Assembly: GCF_000321225.1 (NCBI RefSeq)
Contig: NW_004450478.1
Span: forward strand, 3,195,634-3,259,633
DNA length: 64,000 nt
Reading direction: 5' to 3'
Source: Odobenus rosmarus divergens
Taxonomy: Eukaryota > Chordata > Mammalia > Carnivora > Odobenidae
Shown: piece after piece, positions 22,412 through 35,355 of the stretch
Numbering within the stretch: the stretch's first letter is position 1
Layout: each line of letters opens with the position of its first letter
Translations under genes and position numbers: made by a program
The notes under the pieces: model-generated
Told to the model about the DNA's origin: nothing
Database searches by the model: none
The model's input: the letters and a program-made list of their open reading frames with translations, nothing else

Positions 22412-24014
22412 TGAGTGGCTCTAACCATGGATAATTTAAATCCATATTTAAATTCCATATTTAAATAACCCCTCACTTCTCTGTTAGATTCTTTTTTTCC
22501 TGAGATTGAGCCAAAATTTGTCTTCTCGTATCTTCCATCTACTTTTTAAAATTTGCTTTTTGGGATCATTGGGCTAGAGATGGGGAGGTAGAAATCCAGC
22601 TACTCTTCCAGACAACCTTTATATTTTTGAAGTCTCCCTTTGTCCACTTGCTTCAACTCTTCCTCAGGTCTCAAATTTGAAGTCTTTCCACTATCCGGGG
22701 CACTCATCTCAGATTAAAAGCATGAACTAGTTTTTTCTCTATCCCTGGCCAATTAGAGGTATTAAACTCTATTACCTGAATTCAGTGCTCTATTGCAGAT
22801 GCTGCTGGGCAGACAGGAGCAGTTCTCATGTGGTTCTTATAGAAATGCAAGCTGTTCTGCAGAGTTTGTTTTGCATTGCCCTATTACATTGCTGAAACAT
22901 TCTGAGCTTACTATCCAATAAACGTTCAAAATATTTTTCTGTGAGCTATAGCTTAGTAATCCCTATGTTGTCACACTGAAAAATATGGAAAATTTTCCCT
23001 ATGAATTTCTATCTCGTTAGATTTTTACACGTTTTAAATTGCCATGACTTCTGTCATCTATCACATACGTATGCTATGCACACATTTAATGATAGTGCCC
23101 TCCATATTTTTATCTAAAATCATTGATAATATAGGCAATAGGTTCCTCTCTCCAGATACTTTTCTTCAAGTTGACATTCTTGCATTAGAAAGCAGCTCTT
23201 AGATACTCATTAACTCAGGTCTACTGAATTGTCTTCTTTTAGTAGACGTGTACTTGTAGTGAAATGTAGTCCATTCTAGAATCTGGCCCAAGATTGACAT
23301 CTCACTCACTCATGTACAGTTAACAGCAACGACTTTTGCCTTGTTGGCAATCAGGATGGCATGGTCCTGTCTCCCATCTTTAAGCACAAATCCACAGTTC
23401 TTTAAAAATTTTTGAAATCTACCTTCCCAGAAGTTTTTGTTACACATCTGATTATGTCTACCCTCTACTCCTTGGCTAGCATAAATGCCAAAAAGGACAT
23501 AAACCATTTTTTTCTAAGGCATAAATTACTCTCAGCTTCACTAAACAGTTCTTCCTCTATACTTTGAAATATGCTTTTGTCTGGATAAGAAGTATTAGTA
23601 ATTATACTTGTTATATCATGGTTTTCGCCAGAGAAAGAAGAACTATCCATCAGTAATCACTCAAAAATTAGAAATGTTCATATTTTCTAGAAAAGAAATG
23701 TTATCGGTATTAAATATGTGTGAATGCATATATGTGACTCTATAAACTCCAAGAGATCCCATGTGGAGTTAGTATGAACCGAGTAGTGTTGGAAACCACT
23801 ATTATTTTTCCTCCTGGCCACTCCTTCCTCTCTTTTCTCTTATAGGGATGTTATCTCCTGGGAAGACTCAGCATCAGCCGTTTGGGGATCTCATCAGAGG
23901 CCCCCTAGAGAAGGAGAGAGCCTGCAATGGGAAGGACCAAGGCTGAGAGAGTGAATGGATCTCAGACCTTCCCCTCAGGGGAAGGAGGCCTCACCTGAAA
24001 TGATAAAGACCCAA
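22412..24014. other. unique intergenic DNA
   Basis: Contains a small direct repeat of ccatatttaaa units near 22440-22470. No exon, RNA gene or transposon recognised. Confidence 0.35.
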
Positions 24015-24485
24015 GCAGGTACCTCAAAAAATTAAAAACGGAAATACTATATAATCCAGTAATTCTACTACTGGTTATTTACCCAAAGAAAATGAAAACA
24101 CTAATTTGAAAAGATAATATGCACCCCATGTTTATTGCAGCATTATTTATAATAGCCAACATATGGCAGCAGCCTAAATTTCCACTGATAGATGAGTGAA
24201 TAAAGAAGATGTGGTATATATCTATATTTATATATTTATACATATATACAATGGACTCTTACTCAACCATAAAGAAGAATGAGATCTTACCATTTGCAAC
24301 AACATGGATAAACCTTGAGGGTATTATGCTAAGTGAAATAAGTCATAGAAAGACAAATACCACATGATTTCACTTATATGTGGATCTAAAAAATAAAACA
24401 AATGAACAAACAAACAAACAAAGAACAGAAACCGGCTCATCAATATGGAGAATAAATTGGCGGTTGCCAGAGGGGACAGGGGTGG
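24015..24485 (+). mobile_element. L1 fragment, sense (ORF2 end and 3' UTR)
   Basis: Decayed ORF2 C-terminal text (tattgcagcattatttataa, tggactcttactcaaccata, ttatgctaagtgaaataagt) followed by 3' UTR (aataaattggcggttgccag). Truncated at both ends; an AT microsatellite lies at about 24210-24250. Confidence 0.85.
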
Positions 24486-25299
24486 GAGTATCCTCCACCC
24501 CAAATCCATATTCTCTATATCTGATATTTATTCTCCTTGGAGCATTATTCTAAGATTTGGCCATGTATAAAATTTGTCTTTCAATGGCCAATTTAACCAC
24601 TCTCAATCTCAAGACTCTCCATATCTAAAACATTCAAGGCATTTGTCTGCTATTCCCCCATCCCATACTTTCTTAGAAGACAATTACTTGATTTTCATCT
24701 CTTATTGTGATACTCCCTTGGTCTGACAGCCTCATGGTAACTTTTCATCTTAAACTTGCTGCCTAGTTCCTGTTGGCTTAGTTAATGTATTATTATGATA
24801 GCTGATAAGTCAACTCTTTTATACTGGGAGAAGCACTCCAGTTGTTTACCAAGTAGATAGATTCTGTAAATATGTATTGTATCTGGATTACTACTGCAAG
24901 TTTTAAAGTTCCATCCATTTTTCAACTCTTTCAAGACCTTAGCTATAGTCTGCTACCCTCTTTCCTCATTGCCTTATTACTTCTCTGTGGGCATTCCCCA
25001 AATAAATAAATTTGCTTTTGTAGGCTTCATTATTCTCCCTTTAAAAAATCAAGGATTTATATGATCTCACAGCTCTTACATTCTATATTTCTAGAACTGA
25101 TTTATAGTCAAATAATTACTTTTCAGTATGTACATTAAAATTTTTCTTTCAAAAAAATGTAGAATTCTCAAAATTTTCTAGAAAAATGTACAGATTTCTA
25201 ACTTTTGGTGCTCTTTCTTCTAAAAGTGAAAAAAACTATTATCAATATAAAACAAACTATCCAAAGTCAATCAAATAAATAGGCAAGAGATTTGCTACC
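24486..25299. other. unique intergenic DNA
   Basis: No feature recognised. Confidence 0.35.
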
Positions 25300-25310
25300 T
25301 AAAACAGCTT

Positions 25311-25511
25311 TGAGGGGCGCCTGGGTGGCTCAGTCATTAAGCATTTGCCTTTGGCTCAGGTCATGATCCCAGCGTCCTGGGATCGAGCCCCGCATCGGGC
25401 TCCCTGCTCAGTGGGAAGCCTGCTTCTCCCTCTCCCACTCCCCCTGCTTGTGTTCCCCCTCTCTCTGTGTCTCTCTGTCAAATAAATAAAATCCTCAAAA
25501 AAATAAATAAA
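25311..25511 (+). mobile_element. carnivore SINE, young type, sense
   Basis: Complete copy with gcgcctgggtggctcag head, (CT)-rich end and AAATAAAT tail. Duplication taaaacagctt at 25300-25310 and 25512-25522. Confidence 0.95.
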
Positions 25512-26059
25512 TAAAACAGCTTGGAGCAAACCTACTGGACATAGAACCTCAAGAAATCCAATCTATATAGTAAAAGGAAACTAAGATGATTTTACACAGA
25601 ATCATTCATCTTTTCATAGACCCAGCAGCTTGCTGTGATCACTCATCCTGGAAGATGTTTCATGGACATTGAGTAAATTGTCTCAGAATTGACTTCATTG
25701 TCACATGTTTTCACTAATTATCTGGCAGCCAGTGCTCTATCCAGAAATGTGCACTTTGAACTTGAGTGAAAGGCACAATTAGTAGAGACTGACTTGGAAG
25801 TAATGAAAATTGAGGTAAAAGTAAAACTACTCTGATAAAGGCAAGGAAGATAATTCAATGGGGGAAAGAAGAGTCTTTTAAATAAATAGAGCTGGGACAA
25901 CTGTATATCCATATGCAAAAAAATGAAGTCGCAACCCTGCCTCACACTATATACAAAAATTAATTCAAAATAGATCAAAGAACTAAATGTAAGGGCTAAA
26001 ACTATAAAACTCTTAGAAGAAACATTGGTTTAAATATTTGTGACCTGAGATTTGACCTT

Positions 26060-26450
26060 GGTTTGTTTATTTATTTTCATTCGTTTACTCATTCATTCAT
26101 TCATTCATTCATGTTGTTGTTGTTGGCTTTATCTAGTTTATTATTTTAATTGAGATATAATTGACTTATTATATTAGTTTCAGGTATACAGCATAATGGT
26201 TTGGGATATTTGTATCTACTGAGACATAGTCACCAGGAATCTAGTTAAAATCCATCACCACACATAGTTACAAATTTTTTCTTCCTTGTGATGAGAACTC
26301 TTAAGATCTACTCTCATAGTAACTTTTAAATGTATAATACAGTATTATTGACTATAGTCACAATGCAGTACATTACATGCCCACGGCTTATTTATTTTAT
26401 AACTGGAAATTTATATCTTTTCACCAACACTTGACACCTCTGCCATTGTT
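26060..26450 (-). mobile_element. L1 3' UTR inserted antisense into the sense L1
   Basis: Reads as the reverse complement of an L1MA-type 3' end: poly-T/ATTC-rich start, then tgagatataattgacttatt, ctactctcatagtaactttt and acggcttatttattttataa. The host L1 text before and after is co-linear, so this is a nested insertion. Junctions are approximate. Confidence 0.75.
26089..26123. repeat. (ATTC)n then (TGT)n microsatellites
   Basis: About five ATTC units followed by several TGT units, at the tail side of the inserted antisense L1. They may have grown from its poly-A tail. Confidence 0.75.
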
Positions 26451-27488
26451 TTCTTTAGACCTGATACCAAAACCACAAGTAACCAAAAAAAACTAGACAA
26501 ATTTGGATTTCATCAAAATTAAAAACTTCTGTGCTCCCAGACACTATCAAGAAAGTGAAAACACAGCCCGCAAAATGAGAGAAAATATTTAAAAATCATA
26601 TATCTGATAAGGGTGTAGTACCTAGAATATATTTTTTAAAATTACAATTCAACAATAAAAACACAAATAATACAGTTTAAAATGGGATAGAGATTTCAAT
26701 AGACGTTTCTATAAAGAAGATATACAAATGGCCAATATGCATACAAAAAGATGCTCAAGATTATTGGCCACCAAAGAAATGCAAATCAAACCATAATGGA
26801 ATATTATTTCAAACTTACTAGGGTGGCTACAATAAAAAAAGGAAGACAATAACAAATGTTGGCAAGGATGTAGAGGAACTGAACCCTATATGTGATTGGT
26901 GCGAATGTAAAATTGTGCAGCAGCTTTGAAAAACAATTTGGAAGTTCCTCAAATGTTAAACATGGAGTTGCCATATGACCTAGCAATTCCACATTGAGGT
27001 TTATACCCAAGTGAAACAAAAACATGTCTGCACACAAAAACTCACATATGAATGTTTACAAGAGCATTTTTTACAGGATTTTTGAAAAGTGGAAACGTTC
27101 CAAATGATGAATGGATAAACAAAGTTTGGTATATCCATACAATGGAATATTATTAAGCCATAAAATAGAATGAGATCCTGATACATGTTACCACATGGAT
27201 AAACCTGGATAACATGCTAAGTAAAAGAAGCCAGACATAAAAGGCTACATATTGCACAATAACTTATAAATGAAATGCCCAGGATAGGCAAATCCACAGA
27301 AACAGAAAGTAGATAAGTGGTTGCCAGGGGCTGGGGAAAGGGGAGAATGGGGATTAATTACTAATGGGTCTGGGGTTTCTTTTTTGGTTATGAAAATATG
27401 CTGAAATTAGATAGTAGTGATAATTGTACAACTTTGTGAATATATGAAAAACCCACCGAATTGTACACTTTAAGAGTGAACATTACAG

Positions 27489-27678
27489 GGCGCCTGGGTG
27501 GCTCAGTTGGTTAAGTAACTGCCTTCGGCTCGGGTCATGATCCTGGGGTCCTGGGATCGAGTCCCGCATCGGGCTCCCTGCTCAGCGGGGAGCCTGCTTC
27601 TCCCTCTGACCCTCTTCCGTCTCGTGCTCTCTATCTCTCATTCTCTCTCTCTCGAATAAATAAAATCTTAAAAAAAAA
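27489..27678 (+). mobile_element. carnivore SINE, sense, inside L1 3' UTR
   Basis: Complete copy. The 17-base duplication aagagtgaacattacag is exact at 27472-27488 and 27679-27695. Confidence 0.97.
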
Positions 27679-27722
27679 AAGAGTGAACATTACAGCATGT
27701 GAATCACATCTCAATTTAAGAA

Positions 27723-28342
27723 AAGATAAAATGACTCAAAATTACACAATAAATGTGAAATTATTTGAAAAGTATAAAAGCACTTTGTCAGCAGTTCTCA
27801 AATGGTCAGTCTCAGAATCCTCTATACTCTTACCTAAACATTTTCTCATGTGCCATTAGAAAATAAAATTGAGAAAAATTTTAAATGTTTAGCAATTTGT
27901 TTAAAACCCAAAATAATAACCCCATTATAGGCTAACATCAATAATATATTTTAAGAAGCCTAAATTTACTCTTCAAAAAAACTGTGAGGATAATGGTATT
28001 GTTTCACATTTTTGCAAATCTCTTTAGAGACTGAAAACAGTTGGACTTTACATTCCATCTACTGCCATATCATGTCATGTTGCCTCTGGAAAATGCCACT
28101 GTATACTGGTGAGAGAGTGAGAGAGGAAAGCAAATAATGTCTTTGATTATGAAAACAATTTTGTAGACCCACAGGAGTCCCCAAAGCACATTTTAAGAAG
28201 TGCTGAACTAAACAAATATGAGGTAAATTATTGTTATTGGAAAGAAGTTTGCCTTCTATGGGAGGTAGGTAGTTAGAGGTGCCCATTCAATTTGATGTTG
28301 ATAAAAAGAACTCCTCACACTCAGAGAAGACTGCTATTAAAT
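27723..28342. other. unique intergenic DNA
   Basis: No feature recognised. Confidence 0.35.
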
Positions 28343-28361
28343 AAGAAAATCATAATTGTTA

Positions 28362-28557
28362 GGGATGCCTGGGTGGCTCAGTCGTTTAAGTGTCTGCCTT
28401 TGGCTCAGGTCATGTTCTCAGGGTCCTGGGATTGAGCCCCGCATCAGACTCTCTGTTCAGTGGGAAGCCTGCTTCTCCCTCTCCCTCTGCTGCTCCCCTT
28501 GCTTGTGCTCTCTCTCTCTGTCAAATAAATAAATAAATAAATAATCTTAAAAAAAAA
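28362..28557 (+). mobile_element. carnivore SINE, sense
   Basis: Complete copy with (AAAT)n tail. Duplication aagaaaat[c/t]ataattgtta at 28343-28361 and 28558-28576. Confidence 0.95.
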
Positions 28558-28576
28558 AAGAAAATTATAATTGTTA

Positions 28577-31509
28577 AATCCTAGACCATGGACTGCTGTA
28601 TGTTAGGATAATCACAAACACAGATATCATTATGGATTGAAGTAGCGGGGTAGGGTAGCCATCTATTTTATTGCTCAAATATGGACACTTTTGAGAACAA
28701 AAGGGATGCTATTAATAATTACTGTGGGGCTGTCCAAGGAAAATTGCATCATGTGGTCCCCTTCGCCCTGGCACAAACTGAGAGTTAAGTGGAGTCTAAA
28801 AACAAAGATTTGGGATCTTCAGAGGGTCTGGGGAGAGGGTTCTGGTCAAAGGGAATGAATGAGGTGGGCAAAAGGAATGGAGATTGACCTGAGTAGATTA
28901 GTTCGTGGTATGGAGGATTTTAGAAATCCTGAGCGCTCACAGAATCTTAAGATTAACTAAAAATTTCACTAAGAATTTTAAACACTTAAAGTAATCTATT
29001 TTTGAGTGTCAAAAATTAGTTTGATCCTGACAGACTTGCTGATTCACCGGCCACAGAGCTTCATCCCATTGAGAAAATAAAATGCAGTTGTGGTGAAAGT
29101 AACTGGGAAATTCATGCTTTCTTCATCACAGAGGAGGAATTACTTTAATTAAGGTGAGTGTCCTTCCCTTAAGCAGAGACTGCAAACTCAAATGCGTTTG
29201 GGTTCAAGACGGTCAAACATGAAAGGGAAGAGCAAGCAGAGAACCTTGGTAAAATTGAAAGTAGACAGCCCATGAGAGGAGGCAGCCATCCTTGGGGCCA
29301 GTTTGTTGGCATGAGATGCTACAGGTCCCAGGCTATCAGATTTCTCAGATTTAAAAAAAAAACAAACCCTCAGTAACATAATCTTTTATGTGAAATTTCC
29401 TGATATTTAAATGTTGGCAACTGATTCAGTATGATACTAACAGAACTGAAGGCATGAATATAATCCTATTCATAGTTCTTCCAACTAAAACTCTGTCTGT
29501 GACCCTTAGGATAGATCTATACCTAGCTAGCCACATAGCACAGAGTGTGGATGACTCAGAGAACAAACTGTCATCATTAATTAAGAAAGAATGTTAAAGT
29601 CGGGTCTAATCGAGAAGTCAATGTCATCTTTGTATCCCAAGAGAAGCACAGTTTATTGTATATCGTTGCTAAGCAATCTCTGGAATATAAAGTGAGCCTA
29701 CCATGAGTTATGCTTGGGAATGCTCTAGCAGATACATTTATTATTCCAGCAGTAATATGAGTTAAACATACAGAAGCCAAACTGAAGTTGGACATTTGAG
29801 TCTTTTAATTCAAGTCCTTATATCCAAGATGAGCAACAGAACTTAATGGATAAAAGCTGACTCAAACCATGGTCACACTAAGATAATACCTTTGTCACCT
29901 CTCCATCCCACTGTAATTTAATATCTCATCATAATGTAAGATACAAACAGTCCTATAGTATACCCTATGTCCATTCCTTACTGATAAATAAAATACATTA
30001 AGAGTAACAAAATAATCTACTTTTTGTAGTGAAAAATTTGCAGTGCTGATTTTGCCCAGTGTTTGCCATCCCAACCACTTCTACGGGACAATCCAGGACC
30101 TCAAACACAATGCTCCCTTCCAGAGGGGCAGTATTTACTATCATATCAGCAGGATTCTGCTACTTCAAGGAGACAGATTCAGACAGCCAGTGAATTTGAT
30201 TATAGATCAGGGTCAGTGTTTTGATACTAGCCCCTGTGGGAGAATCTGAATGAGGTGCTCTATGAAATCACCAAACCACCAGCAGCTTTAGAGACAGGAA
30301 ACATCAGTGCCTAAGTCACTCAGCTTAACGAAAAGAGAAAGGGGGAAGGATGAGAAAATACATTGAAATCCTAGCTGTAGAATCATTTACCTTGACTGAT
30401 TTTAGACTGAAATCTTTGCAGATGCCCAAATGAACTCTTTGGGAGCTCTCTTTAGAACTCTGCAAAAACACCACCGTATAAATTGGGGCCCAACAAGCCC
30501 TGCAATGGTGGTTTGCTTCAAGGCCCTCTGACCTGCACCCCTGTGTGCAGCCTTGCTGAGGGCACCTGGCAGTGAGTCCTGGTGCCCATTAGCATTGCTT
30601 CTGCTAGAAGGACCCATGGAAGACAACACATCAGCCCGAGGAAATGGCTGCCACAGGGACCAACCGCTTTGGCACAGGATGGGTACACTCTCCAGTGGAA
30701 AGACAGAGGGATAAAAGACCAGTAAATGGTCAACTCAATTTAAAACTTTTTGAAACATGTTTTTTTTTTTTTAAATCTGTGTCTGTTGTTTGAATTTCTG
30801 TTGCTTTTATTTCATCTAATTTGTGTCATTTCCTTTGTCATTTCTAATGCATTTTTTAGTTTACTTTTCCGCTGGTGGCATTCCTTAGTTCATTTGATCT
30901 GTGGGTAAGATATTAACTGCTTTCTAACAACAGATGACAGCATGCTCTTTCTTAGTTCTCCACTTGCCACTTGCCATCGGGGAGACTGGAACTCCTCTGA
31001 GGGCCACTGGAAATCTGTAAGTGGCAGTGAGCCTTAACTTCTTTCCCTTTTCCCAATCTTGAATTTTCCAATGACCAAGTAGATCCCCATTCACCACAAA
31101 GTTCTGTAAAACGTTGAACTCACATTTCAGTTCTGGTTCCTTCCCATCCAGCTTTTTGGTGGCTGCATTTCACCCACACCGTCTCTCATGTGTGGCTACT
31201 AGCATTGTTTGTCTCCATCTCTACCAACAGCGCCCCTTCCCTTTGCGTCATTCCATGCCTGAGGCCCTCCAGCCAGATCCTACACCCTATAGGCATACTT
31301 AGCAATGAAAACTGGGCATGCTTGCTACTCTTAATTGAAAAGAATCCTCCCCTTATCAGCTCCCCAGGTTGGAAGAGAGGCAGGGTCAGGTTATACTTAA
31401 ATTCTATAGGTTTTGCTAAGATTTGGGTCATTGGAAGATTTAAAGCATAGAAGGAACTTAAACAGAGAGGTAAAGCTGGATGAATTAAAAGGACTAGGTA
31501 AATTCATTA
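28577..31509. other. unique intergenic DNA, about 2.9 kb
   Basis: No transposon recognised apart from a T-run at about 30760-30772. Frames of 60-86 codons on both strands (for example 31186-31431 minus and 31190-31450 plus) overlap each other and show no family features. No tRNA or snRNA promoter motifs seen. Confidence 0.35.
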
Positions 31510-32125
31510 TCTATTCATGCATGATATATAAAGCTCATATCAAGCATTAGGGACTATGCTAGAAGTGGGTATACAAGGATAAATAGCACCTAGTTTTTGA
31601 CTTTGAAAGGCATACAGCCTGGGTAGGTAAGGCCAATCTCTAAACAATTTCTGCAGTGTGATGAGTATTAAAATAGAGATATGGAGAACATAACTTGAAA
31701 GAAAGAGGGGAAATGCATAACTGTCAAGGGGGTTGTAGGGAATAAAGCTCAGGGTGAGCTAAGACATGAAGAAGGAGAGGAGTGTTTACTGGATAGACAG
31801 AAGTGGAATTAGGAGCATTCCAATCAAAGGGTATAGCACTAAAAACAATGGCACATAGAGGGTCTTGCATGTTGTTTGGTGTGCCTGGATCAGTGTCTGT
31901 GTGGGGAGAATGGAGGGCAAGAGGCTGGAAAAGCTGATGGAACCTAAATGATGATGAACCCGGAATGCCAAGTTAAGAATCCGGACTTCATTCTGTAGGC
32001 AGTAGGGAGCCCTGAAGAAGTTTAAGTAGGGAAGTGCAATGATTGGTTTTACCTTTCAGAAAGATTACTCCAGGCTTATAAGGGGTAAGAAAAAGAGTGG
32101 ACTTTACTGAAAGAATACTGGGTGA
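31510..32125 (-). mobile_element. L2 relic, antisense, proximal part
   Basis: Antisense L2 text in order: aagcattagggactatgcta, tggacttcattctgtag-type segment (ccggacttcattctgtaggc), tagggagccctgaagaagtt, tcagaaagattactccaggc. This is the 3' UTR and RT C-terminal end of L2, heavily decayed. Confidence 0.8.
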
Positions 32126-32129
32126 TTCA

Positions 32130-32559
32130 TGGAACCCCTGGGAGAGCTAAAGAACTAGACTCTAGACTACTTTGAAAAATGATACCCCAAATCATGCTCA
32201 GGATGGGCTCCATTGGAGATGGCCATCTGAGATGCTGCTTCCACTGAATGCTACAGTGACTCTGTTTCCAGAACCAGACTTCCTGCCACAATTGCCAGCA
32301 AAATGCAATATGTGTAGAGCTTCCTTCCTCCACTTACACACTTCGGAATCCAAGTATTACATGGATGAGCCTAAGTAAAGGAGCCCAGGTCTCATACCCG
32401 TGTCCTTGCTACCAAGAAGCCAGAGAAAGTAGATTTCTGGGATTTACCTTGGGAAGGCAGATTCCATGATGTTGGAAAATCTCTAAGCACAGCAAGCCTG
32501 GCCCCAAGGTGCTGCTTTGTCATTGAAGATAGCCATCTCACCTGACAATAGAGTAATGA
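32130..32559. other. unclassified insert between two L2 segments
   Basis: About 430 bases interrupting the antisense L2. It resembles no family I can name. At its right edge tgacaatagagt occurs twice (about 32543 and 32556), possibly a duplicated target or a local slip. Confidence 0.35.
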
Positions 32560-32775
32560 CAATAGAGTTAGAAGCAGGCAACCATGAGAAGAATTTAAAA
32601 CATTTCGCAGTAGTTCAGGTCATACGTGAACTCTGACACCAAAGTGGAAAGGGAAAAGAGGAATCAAGACTAAATATGTGAACTTTTAGGGGGTGGAATC
32701 TGTTAAACCAGAAGACAGACTGGATAAGAGATCGGAGAAATAAAGGGCCATGGGGAGCCTGCCTGGAGGGACAGG
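32560..32775 (-). mobile_element. L2 relic, antisense, continuation
   Basis: Resumes with cgcagtagttcaggtcatac and acttttagggggtggaatct, which lie further into the L2 RT region than 32125. Confidence 0.65.
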
Positions 32776-33954
32776 GAAAATGAGCATCTTAACTACAACT
32801 GGTGAAAACAAAGGGCAATTATACTAAAGGATGGTAAAAAGTAAAAATAGGGGAATATATATTTTGATATTTGTTTCCTTTTAGTAATCTAGAAATTTGC
32901 TTTTCAAATATTTTGCTTTCTAATAATACTGACCAAATGAGATAATCATGTATTTATAAAACCTTTGGTTATTTTCAAGGAATTGAGATGCCCACCCAAA
33001 CTCAAAACAACCTGATTTCCCTTCTCTGGAATATATATGTATTATATTTTTGCAAATTTAGGATATAGAGACAAATATTAAAGAGTTGACACTGTCAGCA
33101 AGTTATCAGATGTTACTTTTTCTGGCATTTGGTTCTGTCTAGGTAGTGGTTTACTTATTTAAATACATAATTTGTGTCCCAATATAATGTCTATAGAAAA
33201 CATTTCTCTCTGAATCTTTTTGTGGTAATAGCTACTTACAATCTAACCAGTCTTGACTACAAGCAAAAGTGCCAAGAAGGATGAATTGCTTTGTCCCATG
33301 TCTACCATGAATCTTTTCCACTCAGGCAGGCACTGGGTAAATTCCTTGAGAGTGTCACTTTGGGGAGGTGGTGGCTCTGATCTGATGCTATCATCAAAAT
33401 GGCAGCCAGTGAACATGTTCCTGGGTCATGTGGAGGCAACTGAGGAAGGCACAGCTTCCCTCCTGGCCAGACAAACACCCTAGACCAGTACAAAGACTGC
33501 ATCTGTTGGCTGCTTCCTCAGAGCACCCACAGGTTCCTTGGAATCTTTGTTTGACAAGCCAAAGCTCTTTCTCTTTCATCTGTAGAATTTGGGCAGTGAG
33601 AAGCCTCTCTTTTCTTTACATTTAGTCCTAGGGAGTGTGGGCATTCACTTCCTCTTGGAAGCAGTTACTGAGTAAATAAGGCCCCTCTAGCTCTGAACAA
33701 AGATCTATCTTGATAAATTCCTTTCATCTAGACAGGTCTGCCTAGCTACTGTTAAATTCGCCCTTTGTCTTTTGATTCCATCGTTCTTATAAAAATAAAC
33801 AACAAATCACAAAGTGTTCCTGACATCTTGGTACTGTCACAAAATCTAGACAAGTGATTCTAAAGTTACCAGAGCAATCTTTACTTAGCTGCATACAATA
33901 TATATAATATTAGTTTATTTAAAAAATATTAGCTGTGTTGTGATGGAAATAGGC
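32776..33954. other. unique intergenic DNA
   Basis: Includes a slightly GC-richer part at 33290-33620 with overlapping chance frames on both strands. No family or exon recognised. Confidence 0.35.
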
Positions 33955-34110
33955 TCAGGTTTGGAGTCATCAGCCTTGGGTTCTACAGACTGTTTTTAAG
34001 CTATGTGAAGTTGAGCAAGTCAATTAGCATCTTTGAACATTATCTAAGAGACAGGACTGTTTTGAGGACATGAGATATTTGTGGAAATATTTTGTTAACT
34101 GCCAAGAGAC
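33955..34110 (+). mobile_element. MIR relic, sense
   Basis: tttggagtcatcagccttgg, then agctatgtgaagttgagcaa, then aacattatctaagagacagg: diverged MIR order. Confidence 0.65.
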
Positions 34111-34284
34111 ACACAAACTGATGTGTTGCTGATGCTGATGCTGCACAGGAACAGAAGGGATGTGATACACTCAGGACTCAGCATCGCCTAGTAAATCCTG
34201 GGTCATCTGCCACACTGAAGAAATACTTTCCTCCGTAACCCTACTTTAACTCTGTTCTTTGGCCACCCACTGACCATGCATTCC

Positions 34285-34655
34285 ACATCAGGGCTTTTCA
34301 CAGTTTATTTCTCTGCTAGCAATTCTCTGCATTCCCATTAGTGCTGACCACCATTTGTCCATCCTTCAAGTTTCAACATAAATATCAGTCCTTCAGATAA
34401 ATCTTCCTGGCCACCCAGAGTGAGATGGGTCTATCCAGCTAGACCCTCATAGTTCCTGTATTTTATAGCATTTTTTAGAATTGTAATTTAACTATCATTT
34501 CCACAATTAATAGTATAATGTCAGTATTTACCATCATACTATAATTTCTGTAAGAGCAGGAGTGACTTCTGTTTGGTTACTGGGACCTAGTTCTTAGGTC
34601 TTTGGACAGTGCCTCTGATATAGACATTACTCAGTAAGTATTTGTTGAGTGAAGG
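34285..34655 (+). mobile_element. L2 relic, sense (3' end)
   Basis: tccttcaagtttcaacataa, aaatcttcctggccacccag, tgtaagagcaggagtgactt, then a tcagtaagtatttgttgagt end: the L2 terminal 350 bases. Confidence 0.8.
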
Positions 34656-34879
34656 ACTTTCCTGTTTAGGATATAGAATATGCATATTCTGATGCATCTG
34701 GTTAGGAGAAACTTCTTCCTGATTTAATTAGATATTCTTTCTCTCATTGAGTGAATCAATTCTACCATATATTTATTTTGGATGGTAGGTAACTCCCAAA
34801 TGCTCCCACAGTACCCTGTACTTTCCTCCATTACAGATGCTATTAAATTTACTTGTGTGTTGTTAAAAAAAAAAAAAAA

Positions 34880-35210
34880 ATACTGATGTCCAGGCACTGC
34901 CTCAGACCAATTAAACTAGAATCTCTCAGTTGGAACCCAATATCATTTTTTTTTTAATTTTATTTATTTATTTGACAGAGAGAGCACAAGTAGGCAGAGA
35001 GGGAGGCAGAGGGAGAGGGAGAAGCAGGCTCTCCACTGAGCAGAGAGCCAGACGTGGGGCTCGATCCCAGGACCCTGGGACCATGACCCAAGCCGAAGGC
35101 AGACGCCTAATGACCGAGCCACCCAGGCGCCCCCCCAATATCATTTCTTGAAACGTCTCCCTGGTGATTCTATTATGAAGCCAGAGGTGAGAACCAATGA
35201 CAATTATACT
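34880..35210 (+). mobile_element. MER5A-like relic, split by a SINE
   Basis: Left part (tgtccaggcactgcctcaga, attaaactagaatctctcag) and right part (gtctccctggtgattctatt, gaagccagaggtgagaacca) join into one MER5A-like element once the SINE at 34949-35133 and one duplication copy are ignored. A poly-A run (34865-34880) precedes it. Confidence 0.6.
34949..35133 (-). mobile_element. carnivore SINE, antisense
   Basis: Complete copy with exact duplication cccaatatcattt at 34936-34948 and 35134-35146. The 73-codon frame across it is SINE sequence. Confidence 0.95.
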
Positions 35211-35274
35211 ATATCCTTATCAACTACTGGCATGTCTTATCTCTGCCAGGAGGCTCAGGCCTTTGAAATAAGAT

Positions 35275-35355
35275 TTATTCTCTGGATCTAGCATAGAACT
35301 GAATATTTTAGAGAGTACTCAAAAAATGTTTTTGAATGAATGGTTGGATGAATGT
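35275..35355 (+). mobile_element. L2 3' tip relic
   Basis: gatctagcatagaactgaat then actcaaaaaatgtttttgaa then tgaatgaat-like end. Confidence 0.55.

Larger units (their letters stand above)
25870..27722 (+). mobile_element. old L1, sense (ORF2 C-terminal part and 3' UTR), split by another L1
   Basis: ORF2-derived text runs from aactgtatatccatatgcaa, is interrupted at about 26060-26450, resumes at agacctgataccaaaaccac and continues through aatggaatattattaagcca to the 3' UTR (gtggttgccaggggctgggg, then ccgaattgtacactttaaga). It is riddled with stops and dead. The SINE at 27489-27678 interrupts its 3' end. Confidence 0.9.

Noticed and set aside
30043..30249. 68-codon plus-strand frame, considered as a pseudogene fragment
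   Set aside because: No parent protein recognised and no poly-A tail or target duplication around it.
34930..35151. 73-codon frame and similar Arg/Gly/Glu-rich frames at 47621-47806, 59964-60179, 62648-62851, 5583-5786
   Set aside because: All are translations of the carnivore SINE body, repeated at each copy.
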